Below, one piece after another: positions 42,735 through 55,376 of a stretch of 64,000 nt of DNA. The notes under the pieces were generated by a model. The model saw only the letters and a list, made by a program, of their open reading frames with translations. It made no database searches and was not told the DNA's origin. Source of the stretch: Zeimonas sediminis. Lineage in GTDB: Bacteria; Pseudomonadota; Gammaproteobacteria; Burkholderiales; Burkholderiaceae_E. The translations under genes were made by a program, and so were the position numbers. Within the stretch, counting starts at the first letter, position 1. Every line of letters starts with the position of its first letter. Location: the NCBI RefSeq assembly GCF_023721795.1, contig NZ_JAMQYE010000001.1, positions 248,001 through 312,000 of the forward strand. The letters run 5' to 3'.

Positions 42735-45700
42735 GGCCGGCCCGCCCGGGCGGTCATCACCAGGGCAGCCATCGCTTCAACCTGTCGGCCGCGGCGCTGC
42801 GCTTCCCGCAGCTGACGCTGTTCTTCCTGCTGGTCGTCGGCATCGCCGGCACGCTGGCCTATCTGCGCCTGGGCCAGAGCGAGGACCCGGACTTCACCTT
42901 TCGCGCGATGGTGATCCGGACGATCTGGCCGGGCGCGACCACCGAGCAGGTCGACGAGCTGATCACCGACCGGATCGAGCGCAAGCTGCAGGAGACGCCG
43001 CATTTCAAGTGGACCCGCAGCTACTCGCGGCCCGGCGAGTCGCTGATCGTGCTGGAGCTGCAGGACGTCGCGCCCGCGAAGGAGGTGCCGCAGATCTGGT
43101 ACCAGGTGCGCAAGAAGGTCGGCGACATCCGCGCGACGCTGCCGCAGGAGATCGTCGGCCCCTTTTTCAACGACGAGTTCGGCGACGTCTTCGGCACGAT
43201 CTACGCGTTCACCGGCGACGGCTTCAGCCACGAGGAGCTTCGCCAGTCGGTCGAGGGCGTCCGCCAGGAGCTGCTGCGGCTTCGCGACGTGCAGAAGATC
43301 GAGCTTTTCGGCGTTCAGGCCCAGCGGGTGTTCATCGAGATCTCGCCGCGCGCGCTGGCCACCCTCGGCATCGATCCGCAACGGATCGCCGCCGAGCTGC
43401 AGGCGCAGAACGTGGTCGCGCCGGCCGGCACGGTGCAGGGCGCGAGCCGCGCGGTGCCGATGCGGGTTACGGGGCAGTTCGACACGGTCCGCGAGATCGA
43501 GTCGCTGAGACTGGCGATCGACGGCCGGCAGATCCGGCTGGGCGACGTCGCCCGGGTGTTCCGCGGCTACGTCGATCCGCCGGTCTACACGATGCGCTTC
43601 GGCGGCAGCCAGGCGATCGGCCTGGGGGTGTCGATGGCGCCGGGCGGCGACGTGATCGAGCTCGGTCGCGCGCTCGAGTCGACGATGGCGCGCCTGAAGG
43701 CCGACCTGCCGGTCGGCATCGAGTTCTCGAAGGTTTCGGACCAGCCGAAGATCGTGCGCAACGCGGTCGGCCTGTTCATGAAGGTGCTCGCCGAGGCGGT
43801 GGCGATCGTCCTGGCGGTCAGCTTCCTGAGCCTGGGGCTGCGCGCCGGCAGCGTGGTCGCGCTGACGATCCCGCTGGTGCTGGCCGGCACCTTCGTGGCG
43901 ATGGACTGGTTCGGCATCGACCTGCACCGGGTCTCGACCGGCGCGCTGGTGATCGCGCTGGGCCTGCTGGTCGACGACGCGATGATCGCGATCGAGATGA
44001 TGTCGCGAAAGATCGACGAGGGTCTCGACCGCTTCTCGGCGGCGACCTTCGCGTACACGAGCACGGCCTTCCCGATGCTGACCGGCACGCTGGTGACCGC
44101 GGCCGGCTTCCTGCCGATCGCGACCGCGAAGTCCACGACCGGCGAGTACACGTTCAGCATCTTCGCGGTGGTCACGATCGCGCTGCTGGTCTCCTGGGTG
44201 GCGGCGGTCACCGTGACCCCGTTCCTCGGCAACTGGCTGCTCAAGGAGAAGGGCGGCCATCACGAGGTGTTCGACACGCGCTTCTATCGCCGGCTGCGCG
44301 GCACGATCGACTGGTGCATGCGCCACCGCTGGACGACGATCGCGGCGACCCTGGGCGTGTTCGCGCTGGGCGTGGTCGGCATGGGGCTGACCGAGAAGCA
44401 GTTCTTCCCGACTTCGAACCGCACCGAGATCCTGGTCGAGATGTGGCTGCCCGAGGGGGCGAGCTACCGCGCGACCGAGGAGCAGGCGAAGCGGCTCGAG
44501 GCGGTCCTCGCCGAGGACCCCGACATCGCGACCTACGTCGCCTACGTGGGCAACGGCTCGCCGCGCTACTACCTGTCGCTCGACCAGCAGCTGTTCCGGC
44601 CCAACTTCGCCCAGTTCGTCGTGCTGACCCACGACGTCGAGGGCCGCGACCGGGCGCTGGCGCGGATCCGCGAAGCGCTCGACGCGAAGTTCCCGGGCGT
44701 GCGGGCGCGCGCGTTCCGCACGCCGCTCGGGCCGCCGGTCGCCTACCCGATCCAGTTCAGGGTGCTCGGCGAAGACCCGGCGCGGCTGAAGGAGATCGCC
44801 GCCCGCGTCGCCGAGGTGGTCCGCGCCGACACGCAGACCATCGATGCGCATGCCGACTGGGGCGAGCGGTCGCCGGCGATGCGCATCGAGGTCGACCAGG
44901 ACAAGGCGCGCGCGATCGGCCTGAGCTCGGCGCAGATCGCCCGCTCGCTGGGCGCGGCGCTGTCGGGCGCGACGATCGGGCAGTTCCGCGAGGGCGACCA
45001 GCTGATCGACGTCGTGCTGCGAGCGCCTCCGGGCGAGCGCGCGTCGCTCGCCGGCCTGGCCAACCTGCAGGTGCAGACGGCCCTGGGCCGCTCGGTGCCA
45101 CTGTCGCAGGTGGCAACGATCCAGGAAACGATGGAGGAGCCGATCATCTGGCGGCGCAGCCGAATGCCGGTGGTCACCGTGCGCGCCGACATCGTCGAAG
45201 GCGTGCAGGCGCCCGACGTGGCGGCGCGGATCGATCCGCGGGTCGATCCGATCCGCGCCGAGCTGCCGCCCGGCTACCGCATCGAGGTCGGCGGGCCTGC
45301 CGAGGACAACTCGAGCGCCCAGGCGGCGATCGGCGCCGGCGTCCCGATGATGCTGGCGGTGATGATGGGCCTGCTGATGGTCCAGCTGCGCAGCTTCTCG
45401 CTGACCTTCATGGTGCTGGTGACCGCGCCGCTGGGGATCATCGGTATCGCTGCGGCGCTGCTGGTCTTCGACCGGCCCTTCGGCTTCGTCGCGATGCTCG
45501 GCGCGATCGCGCTGGGCGGCATGATCATGCGCAACACCGTGATCCTGGTCGACCAGATACGCCAGGACATCGAGGCAGAAGTGCCCCCCTGGGACGCGGT
45601 CCGCGAATCGACCGTTCGCCGCTTCCGGCCGATCGTGCTGACCGCCGCCGCCGCGGTGCTGGCGATGATCCCGCTGTCGCGCGACGTGCTGTGGGGTCCG

Positions 45701-45808
45701 ATGGCCTTCTCGATCATGGGCGGACTGGTCTTCGCCACGGTGCTCACGGTGCTGTTCGTGCCGGCGCTGTACGTGGCTTGGTATCGCATCCGGGCCGCTG
45801 CCGCCTGA
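42731..45808 (+). CDS. RND efflux permease (AcrB/MexK-like)
   Basis: 1025 residues with 12 expected membrane helices and two large periplasmic loops. Beginning: LFFLLVVGIAGTLAYLRLGQSEDPDF; the DxDD-like proton-relay region LGLLVDDAMIAIEMMSRK in helix 4; GLTEKQFFPTSNRTEI opens the second half; MLGAIALGGMIMRNTVILVDQI lies near the C-terminus. A drug/proton antiporter of the hydrophobe-amphiphile group by size. Substrate cannot be told. It works with the lipoprotein upstream and presumably a TolC-type channel encoded elsewhere. It is followed by a 580-base non-coding stretch. Confidence 0.93.
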   Translation: MRPARPGGHHQGSHRFNLSAAALRFPQLTLFFLLVVGIAGTLAYLRLGQSEDPDFTFRAMVIRTIWPGATTEQVDELITDRIERKLQETPHFKWTRSYSRPGESLIVLELQDVAPAKEVPQIWYQVRKKVGDIRATLPQEIVGPFFNDEFGDVFGTIYAFTGDGFSHEELRQSVEGVRQELLRLRDVQKIELFGVQAQRVFIEISPRALATLGIDPQRIAAELQAQNVVAPAGTVQGASRAVPMRVTGQFDTVREIESLRLAIDGRQIRLGDVARVFRGYVDPPVYTMRFGGSQAIGLGVSMAPGGDVIELGRALESTMARLKADLPVGIEFSKVSDQPKIVRNAVGLFMKVLAEAVAIVLAVSFLSLGLRAGSVVALTIPLVLAGTFVAMDWFGIDLHRVSTGALVIALGLLVDDAMIAIEMMSRKIDEGLDRFSAATFAYTSTAFPMLTGTLVTAAGFLPIATAKSTTGEYTFSIFAVVTIALLVSWVAAVTVTPFLGNWLLKEKGGHHEVFDTRFYRRLRGTIDWCMRHRWTTIAATLGVFALGVVGMGLTEKQFFPTSNRTEILVEMWLPEGASYRATEEQAKRLEAVLAEDPDIATYVAYVGNGSPRYYLSLDQQLFRPNFAQFVVLTHDVEGRDRALARIREALDAKFPGVRARAFRTPLGPPVAYPIQFRVLGEDPARLKEIAARVAEVVRADTQTIDAHADWGERSPAMRIEVDQDKARAIGLSSAQIARSLGAALSGATIGQFREGDQLIDVVLRAPPGERASLAGLANLQVQTALGRSVPLSQVATIQETMEEPIIWRRSRMPVVTVRADIVEGVQAPDVAARIDPRVDPIRAELPPGYRIEVGGPAEDNSSAQAAIGAGVPMMLAVMMGLLMVQLRSFSLTFMVLVTAPLGIIGIAAALLVFDRPFGFVAMLGAIALGGMIMRNTVILVDQIRQDIEAEVPPWDAVRESTVRRFRPIVLTAAAAVLAMIPLSRDVLWGPMAFSIMGGLVFATVLTVLFVPALYVAWYRIRAAAA

Positions 45809-45840
45809 CCCGGCCTGGGGCTCGTGATGGGGTGGCGCGC

Positions 45841-45990
45841 GAGGCGGCGGGATGCCTGCTGCCTGGTGCGACGACGCGGCGCGCTTCGCGCGCTGCCCTC
45901 GCTGCCTTCGGAAGCGGCCGCGTCCCACGCGGCCCTTCCTCGTTCGCTCGGCGCGTCCTGAGCACCAGGCAGCAGGCACCCCGCCGCCTC
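45841..45990. repeat. Long hairpin element A (150 bp) after the RND operon
   Basis: Arms 45841-45869 and 45962-45990 are complementary over 29 bases with one mismatch. The 92-base interior has its own apical stem GGCCGCGT-CCC-ACGCGGCC at 45916-45934 and a CGCGC-TTCG-CGCG hairpin. The core 45871-45959 matches the reverse complement of element B's core (46195-46286) at roughly 85-90% by eye, while the outer arms differ. The gap 45809-46389 contains no gene. Confidence 0.85.
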
Positions 45991-46076
45991 GTGGCAAGGT
46001 CTTCGCACGCGCCCGGCGGGGCAGGCTCTCGCGGAACGGGGCTCGAGGCCGAGGGCGCGTCGCGTGGTGTTTCCTG

Positions 46077-46136
46077 CCGTGAGCGAAGTCGTCCGGCTTT
46101 CAGGGAAGTCCTCCGGCCGTCAGCGAAGGGCTTTTT
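46077..46136. repeat. Three degenerate 20-base tandem units between elements A and B
   Basis: Units at 46077-46096 (CCGTGAGCGAAGTCGTCCGG), 46097-46116 (CTTTCAGGGAAGTCCTCCGG) and 46117-46136 (CCGTCAGCGAAGGGCTTTTT) share the pattern TCAGCGAAG and TCCGG. The last runs into TTTTT. Confidence 0.55.
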
Positions 46137-46162
46137 GCCTGCCCGGGCGTGGCGACCGTGCC

Positions 46163-46318
46163 CGGCGGCGAGGCGGTGCGGGTTTGCCGGCGTGTAGGAC
46201 GCGCCGACCCGACGAGGAAGGGCCGCCGGGGCGGCGGCCGCTTCCGAAGGAGGGGAGGGAAGCGCGCGTCAGCGCGCCGCGTCGTTTGCGCCGGCAAACC
46301 CGCACCGCCTCGCCGCCG
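46163..46318. repeat. Long hairpin element B (156 bp) upstream of tRNA-Leu
   Basis: Arms 46163-46192 and 46289-46318 are perfectly complementary over 30 bases. The apical stem GGCCGCCG-GGG-CGGCGGCC is at 46221-46239. The interior is a second copy, in inverted orientation, of the core of element A; relative to A the apical stem carries a compensatory change of two base pairs. Confidence 0.87.
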
Positions 46319-46370
46319 CCGCCCCCACCAACCGAAGGGCAGCCAAAAGAGCCCGTAGCGCCCTTTCGTT

Positions 46371-46376
46371 TAGAAT
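46371..46376 (+). promoter_or_regulatory. -10 element of tRNA-Leu
   Basis: TAGAAT 13 bases before the tRNA, in TTTAGAAT; a -35 is not evident at standard distance. Confidence 0.4.
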
Positions 46377-46389
46377 GTCGCGCTTCGCC

Positions 46390-46474
46390 GCGGCCGTGGC
46401 GGAATTGGTAGACGCACCAGGTTTAGGTCCTGGCGCTGCAAGGCGTGTAGGTTCGAGTCCTATCGGCCGCACCA
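46390..46474 (+). tRNA. tRNA-Leu (UAG anticodon)
   Basis: 85 bases including encoded CCA. Acceptor GCGGCCG pairs with CGGCCGC; anticodon stem CCAGG/CCTGG encloses loop TTTAGGT with anticodon TAG; a long variable arm typical of tRNA-Leu follows; T-loop GTTCGAGTC. It directly precedes tig. Confidence 0.97.
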
Positions 46475-46531
46475 GCGCAGACGGCGCCGCCGCAGCGCAG
46501 CCCACCCCCAGATGCTTTGGAATCTTCTCTG

Positions 46532-47839
46532 ATGGCAACTCAAATCGAATCGACCGGTCAGCTCGGGCGCAAGGTGCACATGGATGTGCCGGCAGCCGAC
46601 GTCAATCGCGAGGTCGGCGAGCGGCTTCGCAAGCTCGCTCGCACGCTGAAGATGCCGGGCTTCCGCCCCGGCAAGGTCCCGATGAAGATGGTCGAGCAGT
46701 CCTACGGCCCGCAGGTGCATGCCGAGGTGCTCGGCGATGCCGTCAGCAAGGCCTTCGGGGCGGCCGTCGAGGAGCACGGCCTGCGCGTGGCCGGCCAGCC
46801 GCGCATCGAGGGGCGCGACGGTGCCGGCGAGGACATCCTGGGCTTCACCGCCCACTTCGAGGTCTATCCCGAAGTGAAGATCGGCGATGCGGCCACGCTC
46901 GAGGTCGAGCGCGTGCGCTGCGCGGTCGGCGATGCCGAGATCGACAAGACGATCGACATCCTGCGCAAGCAGCGGGTTACCTGGGAGCCGGCCGAGCGCG
47001 CTGCCCAGGACGACGATCGGGTCACGATCGACTTCGTCGGCAAGCTCGACGACGTCGCTTTCGAAGGGGGCACCGCTAGCGAGTTCCCGTTCGTGCTCGG
47101 CGAGGGCCGCATGTTGCCCGACTTCGAGACCGGCGTGCGCGGCATGGCGCCCGGCGAGTCGAAGACCTTCCCGGTGGCCTTCCCCGAGGACTACGGCTCG
47201 AAGGACCTGGCCGGCAAGACCGCGCAGTTCGAGGTCACGCTGAAGAAGGTCGAGGCGCCGAAGTTGCCCGAGGTGAACGCCGAGTTCGCGACGCAGCTGG
47301 GCGTGCCCGGCGGCGACCTCGAGAAGATGCGCGCCGACATCCGCGCGAACCTCGAGCGCGAGGTCGGCCAGCGGGTCAGCGCCCGCACCAAGTCCAACGT
47401 GATGGACGCGCTGCCCAAGCTCGCCGAGTTCGAGCTGCCGAAGGCGCTGGTCGAGGCCGAGAGCGCCCAGCTGCTCGAGCGCGCCAAGGCCGACCTGCAG
47501 GCGCGCGGCATGGACCTCAAGCAGCTGCCCGACATCCCGGCCGACACCTTCAAGGAGCAGGCCGAGCGACGCGTGCGCCTGGGCCTGCTGGTCGCCGAGA
47601 TCGTTCGCGAGAACGACCTGGCCGCCAAGCCGGACCAGATCCGCAAGCAGATCGAGGAGTTTTCCCAGGCCTACGAGAACCCGGCCGAGGTGGTCCGCTA
47701 CTACTTCAGCGACCGCAACCGGCTGGCCGAGGTCGAGGCGCTGGTCGTCGAGCAGAACGTCGTCGACTGGGTGCTGGCCAAGGCGAAGGTGACCGACAAG
47801 GACATCGGCTTCGACGAGCTGATGGCGCAGCAGGGCTGA
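46532..47839 (+). CDS. tig: Trigger factor
   Basis: 435 residues from ATG 46532. N-terminal ribosome-binding domain with the GFRPGKVP signature near residue 44, a central FKBP-like PPIase domain ([21 protein letters not shown] and [23 protein letters not shown]), and a helical C-terminal chaperone domain. It binds at the ribosome exit tunnel to protect nascent chains and catalyse proline isomerisation. First gene of the quality-control block tig-clpP-clpX-lon. Confidence 0.97.
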   Translation: MATQIESTGQLGRKVHMDVPAADVNREVGERLRKLARTLKMPGFRPGKVPMKMVEQSYGPQVHAEVLGDAVSKAFGAAVEEHGLRVAGQPRIEGRDGAGEDILGFTAHFEVYPEVKIGDAATLEVERVRCAVGDAEIDKTIDILRKQRVTWEPAERAAQDDDRVTIDFVGKLDDVAFEGGTASEFPFVLGEGRMLPDFETGVRGMAPGESKTFPVAFPEDYGSKDLAGKTAQFEVTLKKVEAPKLPEVNAEFATQLGVPGGDLEKMRADIRANLEREVGQRVSARTKSNVMDALPKLAEFELPKALVEAESAQLLERAKADLQARGMDLKQLPDIPADTFKEQAERRVRLGLLVAEIVRENDLAAKPDQIRKQIEEFSQAYENPAEVVRYYFSDRNRLAEVEALVVEQNVVDWVLAKAKVTDKDIGFDELMAQQG

Positions 47840-47907
47840 TTCCCGGGGGCCGCGGCGCGGCCCACCTTGGCGCGGCATCCCCGCCCGAACCGAACACGGA
47901 GCGATCA

Positions 47908-48570
47908 ATGAGCTTCAACAGCATCGTCGAAGACCTGGTCAACGCGCAGCTGGCCACGCGCCAGGCGCCGCAGGGCCTCGGCATGGTGCCGATCGTCATC
48001 GAGCAGAGCGGGCGCGGAGAGCGGGCCTACGACATCTACTCGCGCCTGCTGCGCGAGCGGGTCATCTTCCTGGTGGGCCCGGTCATGGACCAGACCGCCA
48101 ACCTGGTCGTCGCGCAGCTGCTGTACCTCGAGTCCGAGAACCCGGACAAGGACATCGCGTTCTACATCAACTCGCCCGGCGGCTCGGTGTCGGCGGGCCT
48201 GGCGATCTACGACACGATGCAGTTCATCAAGCCGCAGGTCAGCACGCTGTGCATGGGCATCGCCGCCAGCATGGGCGCCTTCCTGCTCGCCGCCGGCGAG
48301 AAGGGCAAGCGCTTCGCGCTGCCGAACTCGCGGATCATGATCCACCAGCCTTCGGGCGGCGCGCAGGGCCAGGCCTCGGACATCGAGATCCAGGCCCGCG
48401 AGATCCTCTACCTGCGCGAGCGGCTCAACAAGATCCTGTCCGACAAGACCGGCCAGCCGATCGAGCGCATCGCCCGCGACACCGACCGCGACAACTTCCT
48501 GTCCGCGGAAGATGCGGTAAGCTACGGACTCATCGACAAGGTACTGGTCAACCGGGGCGAATCCGCCTGA
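47908..48570 (+). CDS. clpP: ATP-dependent Clp protease proteolytic subunit ClpP
   Basis: 220 residues. Serine peptidase S14: catalytic Ser121 in GIAASMGAF, His146 in MIHQPSGG, with the acid residue in [20 protein letters not shown]. The N-terminal propeptide is usually removed on assembly into the double heptamer. It is followed after 20 bases by clpX, its ATPase partner. Confidence 0.97.
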   Translation: MSFNSIVEDLVNAQLATRQAPQGLGMVPIVIEQSGRGERAYDIYSRLLRERVIFLVGPVMDQTANLVVAQLLYLESENPDKDIAFYINSPGGSVSAGLAIYDTMQFIKPQVSTLCMGIAASMGAFLLAAGEKGKRFALPNSRIMIHQPSGGAQGQASDIEIQAREILYLRERLNKILSDKTGQPIERIARDTDRDNFLSAEDAVSYGLIDKVLVNRGESA

Positions 48571-48590
48571 GGCCGGTACGGAACGCGCGA

Positions 48591-49856
<1,266 letters not shown>

Positions 49857-50128
49857 GCCGCCCCTCGCGCCCACTGGCCGCGCCGGGCGTCCGGCCGCAT
49901 CCGAAAGGCCCCGCGCCGAGGCGCGACCGACTTCGGGTGCGGGCCGTTTCCCTTTTCCGGGTCCCGCCAGTCTTCCGTGCCCGCTTCCGGTCCGCCGCCT
50001 GGCCCGGCCGGTCGAAAGGCCCCGCGACGCGCATGGGCGCCCGGTCGAATGGGCGTATCCTTTTTGCGTGCTCTTGAAATCCCTCCGGATGGCACAACAT
50101 CCCGGGGACAGTCCGATTGGAGAATTCG
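49857..50128. other. Non-coding stretch between clpX and lon with repeats and a possible heat-shock promoter
   Basis: No gene. It has a hairpin at 49893-49945 (GGCCGCATCCGAA with its near-complement, one bulge, inner stem GCGCC-GA-GGCGC), a direct repeat CGAAAGGCCCCGCG at 49902-49915 and 50012-50025, and a candidate promoter at 50073-50100. Confidence 0.6.
50073..50100 (+). promoter_or_regulatory. Possible sigma-32 type promoter of lon
   Basis: CTTGAAA at 50073-50079 matches the heat-shock -35 exactly. The -10 thirteen bases on (CACAACAT, 50093-50100) is a poor match to CCCCATNT. lon is a classical sigma-32 gene. Confidence 0.4.
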
Positions 50129-52549
<2,421 letters not shown>

Positions 52550-52595
52550 CGAAGGCTTCGGCCCGCATCGCAGGGGGTGTTTCCAGAGGGAAATT

Positions 52596-52631
52596 GCCGG
52601 GGGCTCGGCTTGACACTGCCGGGCCCCCGGC
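52596..52631 (+). terminator. Possible lon terminator stem overlapping the hupB promoter
   Basis: GCCGGGGGC (52596-52604) pairs with GCCCCCGGC (52623-52631) around an 18-base loop that contains the hupB -35. Only GATTT follows, so termination strength is uncertain. Confidence 0.4.
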
Positions 52632-52639
52632 GATTTAAT
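52610..52639 (+). promoter_or_regulatory. Sigma-70 promoter of hupB
   Basis: TTGACA (52610-52615), 18-base spacer, TTTAAT (52634-52639; five of six). The transcript would have a leader of about 100 bases. Confidence 0.75.
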
Positions 52640-52746
52640 ACGGCCTCTGCTTCGCCCGGCTCGATCGCGGCGTCGATACTACAAAGTGGCGCGCTTCATC
52701 GAGTTGCGCGCGTTCCATCAAAGTTCCATGAGGTGAGGGGGTTCCA

Positions 52747-53019
52747 GTGAACAAGTCCGAATTGATCGACCAAATCGCGAAGCAGGCAGACATCTCCAAG
52801 GCTGCGGCTGGCCGATCGCTCGACGCCGTCATCGGCGCGATTCGCACCACGCTGAAGAAGGGTGGCTCGGTCACGCTGGTCGGGTTCGGCACTTTCTCGG
52901 TCGCCAAGCGCGCCGCGCGCACCGGCCGTAATCCGCGCACCGGCGCCACGATCAAGATCAAGGCCGCCAAGCTGCCGAAGTTCCGCCCGGGCAAGGGCCT
53001 GAAAGACGCGATCAACTGA
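52747..53019 (+). CDS. hupB: Histone-like DNA-binding protein HU (beta type)
   Basis: 90 residues from a GTG start with a GAGGTGAGGGGG purine run upstream. [29 protein letters not shown] is the helical dimer part; [25 protein letters not shown] carries the beta-arm DNA-binding signature with the conserved NPxTG tip. Nucleoid protein. Downstream of lon as in E. coli (lon-hupB). Confidence 0.97.
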   Translation: MNKSELIDQIAKQADISKAAAGRSLDAVIGAIRTTLKKGGSVTLVGFGTFSVAKRAARTGRNPRTGATIKIKAAKLPKFRPGKGLKDAIN

Positions 53020-53064
53020 AGCGCCTTTTCGAAACACCGTTTTCCGGGACTGCAGAATCTCGTA

Positions 53065-53070
53065 TATAAT
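53065..53070 (+). promoter_or_regulatory. Consensus -10 of the tRNA-Val/tRNA-Asp unit
   Basis: A perfect TATAAT 45 bases before tRNA-Val; a -35 (TTTCCG region) is weak. Confidence 0.6.
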
Positions 53071-53115
53071 CGCGGTCTTCACGGTTGACGCAGTCGACCA
53101 GGGCGGAGCAGCAAA

Positions 53116-53191
53116 GGGTGCTTAGCTCAGTTGGTAGAGCGGCGCCCTTACAAGGCGTAGGTCGGGAGTTCGAGCCTCTCAGCACCCACCA
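53116..53191 (+). tRNA. tRNA-Val (UAC anticodon)
   Basis: 76 bases with encoded CCA. Acceptor GGGTGCT/AGCACCC, D-loop AGTTGGTAGAG, anticodon loop CTTACAA (anticodon TAC), T-loop GTTCGAGCC. Confidence 0.97.
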
Positions 53192-53212
53192 GCGCAGCGC
53201 CCAGAGAATTTT

Positions 53213-53289
53213 GGAGTGGTAGTTCAGTTGGTTAGAATACCGGCCTGTCACGCCGGGGGTCGCGGGTTCGAGTCCCGTCCACTCCGCCA
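53213..53289 (+). tRNA. tRNA-Asp (GUC anticodon)
   Basis: 77 bases with encoded CCA. Acceptor GGAGTGG/CCACTCC, anticodon stem CCGGC/GCCGG with loop CTGTCAC (anticodon GTC), T-arm CGCGGGTTCGAGTCCCG. 21 bases after tRNA-Val, same transcript. Confidence 0.97.
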
Positions 53290-53298
53290 ACACTCGAA

Positions 53299-53326
53299 GG
53301 GCGAACGGAAGTTCGCCCTTTTTTTT
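53299..53326 (+). terminator. Strong rho-independent terminator after the tRNA pair
   Basis: GGGCGAAC-GGAA-GTTCGCCC stem followed by eight T. A textbook terminator, separating the tRNAs from ppiD. Confidence 0.95.
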
Positions 53327-53384
53327 CATCCGTCGCCAGGCGCCGCGCTCGGGCGGCCCTGGCGCGCCAGGTGAGCCGTTTCGC

Positions 53385-55310
53385 ATGTTCGATTCGATCC
53401 GTAAGCACCAGCGCCTGCTGCAGTTCATCCTGCTGATCCTGATCTTCCCGGCCTTCGCCTTCTTCGGGATCCAGGGCTACGACCGCTTCCTGTCCGATGG
53501 CGATTCGGTGGCCAAGGTCGGAGACTCCAGCATCACCCGGCAGGAATTCGAGCTCGCGCGGCAGCGCCAGCTCGAGCAGATGCGCCAGGTGTTCGGCGGG
53601 CAGGTGGATCCCGCCATGCTCGACAACGCGGGCGCGCGCGCCGAGATCCTCGAGGGACTGGTCACGCAGCGGGCGCTGATGCTCGAGGCTTCCGACCAGC
53701 GCATCGTGGTGTCCGACGACACGCTTCGCCGCACCATCCTGGCGATCCCGGACCTGGTCAAGGCGGACGGAAGCTTCGACATGGAGCGCTACCGTGCGCT
53801 GCTGGCCGCCCAGGGACGGAACGAGGCCATGTTCGAGGCCGAGCTGCGCCGCGACCTCGCGATGCAGGCGCTGCCCGGCGCGATCTCCCAGACGCCGGTC
53901 GTGCCCGATGCGCTGGTCGAGCGAGTGACCCGCCTCGGCGAGCAGACGCGCGAGATCCGGCAGCGCACTTTCGTGCCGGCCGACTTCGCGTCGTCGGTCG
54001 ACACGTCCGAGGAGGCGCTAAAGCGCTACCACGAGCAGAACGCCGCGGCCTTCGAGACGCCCGAGCAGGCGAAGGTCGAGTACCTGGTGCTCGAGCCGTC
54101 GGCGATCGAGGCCACGATCAAGCTGAACCCCGACGAGGTCCGCGCCTACTACGAGCAGAACAAGGCGCGCTACGCGACCGCCGAGCAGCGTCGCGCCAGC
54201 CACATCCTGGTCACGGTTCCCGAGGGTGCGAGCGAGGCCGACAAGAAGGCGGCGCGCGACAAGGCGCAGGCGCTGCGCGACAAGCTCGCGGCCGGTGCCG
54301 ACTTCGCCGAGCTGGCCAAGGCCGAGTCGCAGGACCCGGGCTCGGCGCCGTCGGGCGGCGACCTCGGCTTCTTCAGCGCCTCGATGATGGTCAAGCCCTT
54401 CGCCGACGCGGCCTTCGCGCTGAAGGAGGGCGAGATCAGCGAGGTCGTCGAGAGCGAGTTCGGCTACCACGTGATCAAGCTGACCGGCATCCGACCCGGG
54501 GTCGAGCGCGCCTTCCAGACGGTGCGCGCCGAGATCGAGGCCGAGATCCGCAAGCAGCAGTCGGCCGGGCGCTTCGCCGAGGCGGCCGAGAGCTTCAGCA
54601 ACCTGGTCTACGAGCAGGCGGACACGCTGAACCCGGCCGCCGAACGCTTCGGGCTGAAGGTCGAGACCGCGGAAAAGGTCGGGCGCGACGGCGTGGAGTC
54701 GCTGCCGCGCGAGCACCCGCTGAACCAGCGCAGGCTACTCGAGGCCCTGTTCTCGGCCGAGAGCATCGCCAACCGGCGCAACACCCAGGCTGTCGACATC
54801 GGCGAGGGCCGCCTGGTGTCGGCGCGGATCGTCGAGCACAGCCCGGCGCGTCGCCAGGCCTTCGACGAGGTTCGCGACGAGGTCCGCAAGCGCCTGGTGG
54901 CCCGCGAATCGGCCGCCGCGGCGCGCAAGGCGGGCGAGGCGCTGCTGGCCGACTTGCGCGCCGGCAAGGCGCAGCCCGACGGCGCCTTCGGCGAGGCGCG
55001 CCGCATCGGCAGGGCGCCCTCCGACGCGCTGCCCCAGCCGGCGGTCGAGGCGATCTTCAAGGTCGACGGCGAAAAGCTTCCCGGCTACGCGGGAGCCGGC
55101 GTCGCGGACGGCGGCTACGCGGTGTTCGCGGTCACCAAGGTGATCGACGCCGACGACAAGCTGCTGGCCGAGCGCAAGCCGCTGTACAGGCGCCAGCTCG
55201 AGCAGGCCTACAGCCAGGCTGCGCTGAGCGCCTACGTGGATTCGGTCAAGGCGCGCCGCAAGATCGTCCGCAACGAGCAGGCGATCGCGCCCGAGCCCGT
55301 CGAGCGCTGA
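53385..55310 (+). CDS. ppiD: Periplasmic folding chaperone PpiD (SurA-N and PPIC domains)
   Basis: 641 residues. A single N-terminal membrane anchor (LLQFILLILIFPAFAFFGI) leaves the rest in the periplasm. A SurA-like N-domain follows, then a parvulin PPIase domain at about residues 264-365 (RRASHILVTVP, DFAELAKAESQDPGSAPSGGDLG, ALKEGEISEVVESEFGYHVIKL), and a C-terminal helical region. It assists newly exported outer-membrane proteins at the Sec translocon. Its place after lon-hupB-tRNA is standard in proteobacteria. Confidence 0.95.
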   Translation: MFDSIRKHQRLLQFILLILIFPAFAFFGIQGYDRFLSDGDSVAKVGDSSITRQEFELARQRQLEQMRQVFGGQVDPAMLDNAGARAEILEGLVTQRALMLEASDQRIVVSDDTLRRTILAIPDLVKADGSFDMERYRALLAAQGRNEAMFEAELRRDLAMQALPGAISQTPVVPDALVERVTRLGEQTREIRQRTFVPADFASSVDTSEEALKRYHEQNAAAFETPEQAKVEYLVLEPSAIEATIKLNPDEVRAYYEQNKARYATAEQRRASHILVTVPEGASEADKKAARDKAQALRDKLAAGADFAELAKAESQDPGSAPSGGDLGFFSASMMVKPFADAAFALKEGEISEVVESEFGYHVIKLTGIRPGVERAFQTVRAEIEAEIRKQQSAGRFAEAAESFSNLVYEQADTLNPAAERFGLKVETAEKVGRDGVESLPREHPLNQRRLLEALFSAESIANRRNTQAVDIGEGRLVSARIVEHSPARRQAFDEVRDEVRKRLVARESAAAARKAGEALLADLRAGKAQPDGAFGEARRIGRAPSDALPQPAVEAIFKVDGEKLPGYAGAGVADGGYAVFAVTKVIDADDKLLAERKPLYRRQLEQAYSQAALSAYVDSVKARRKIVRNEQAIAPEPVER

Positions 55311-55376
55311 TCGCCCGAGCCGGCGCCTCGCGCCGGTCGCGCGTCGGGGCCCCAAGGAAACCCCGGGGAACCCGTC

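Noticed and set aside
42404-45997. An antisense frame of about 1200 codons opposite the RND permease
   Set aside because: Low-complexity His/Arg/Asp composition typical of shadow translation; the plus-strand permease is unambiguous.
45809-46389. Small genes in the 580-base gap before tRNA-Leu
   Set aside because: Open frames there coincide with the palindromes, lack ribosome binding sites and show no coding bias beyond GC content.
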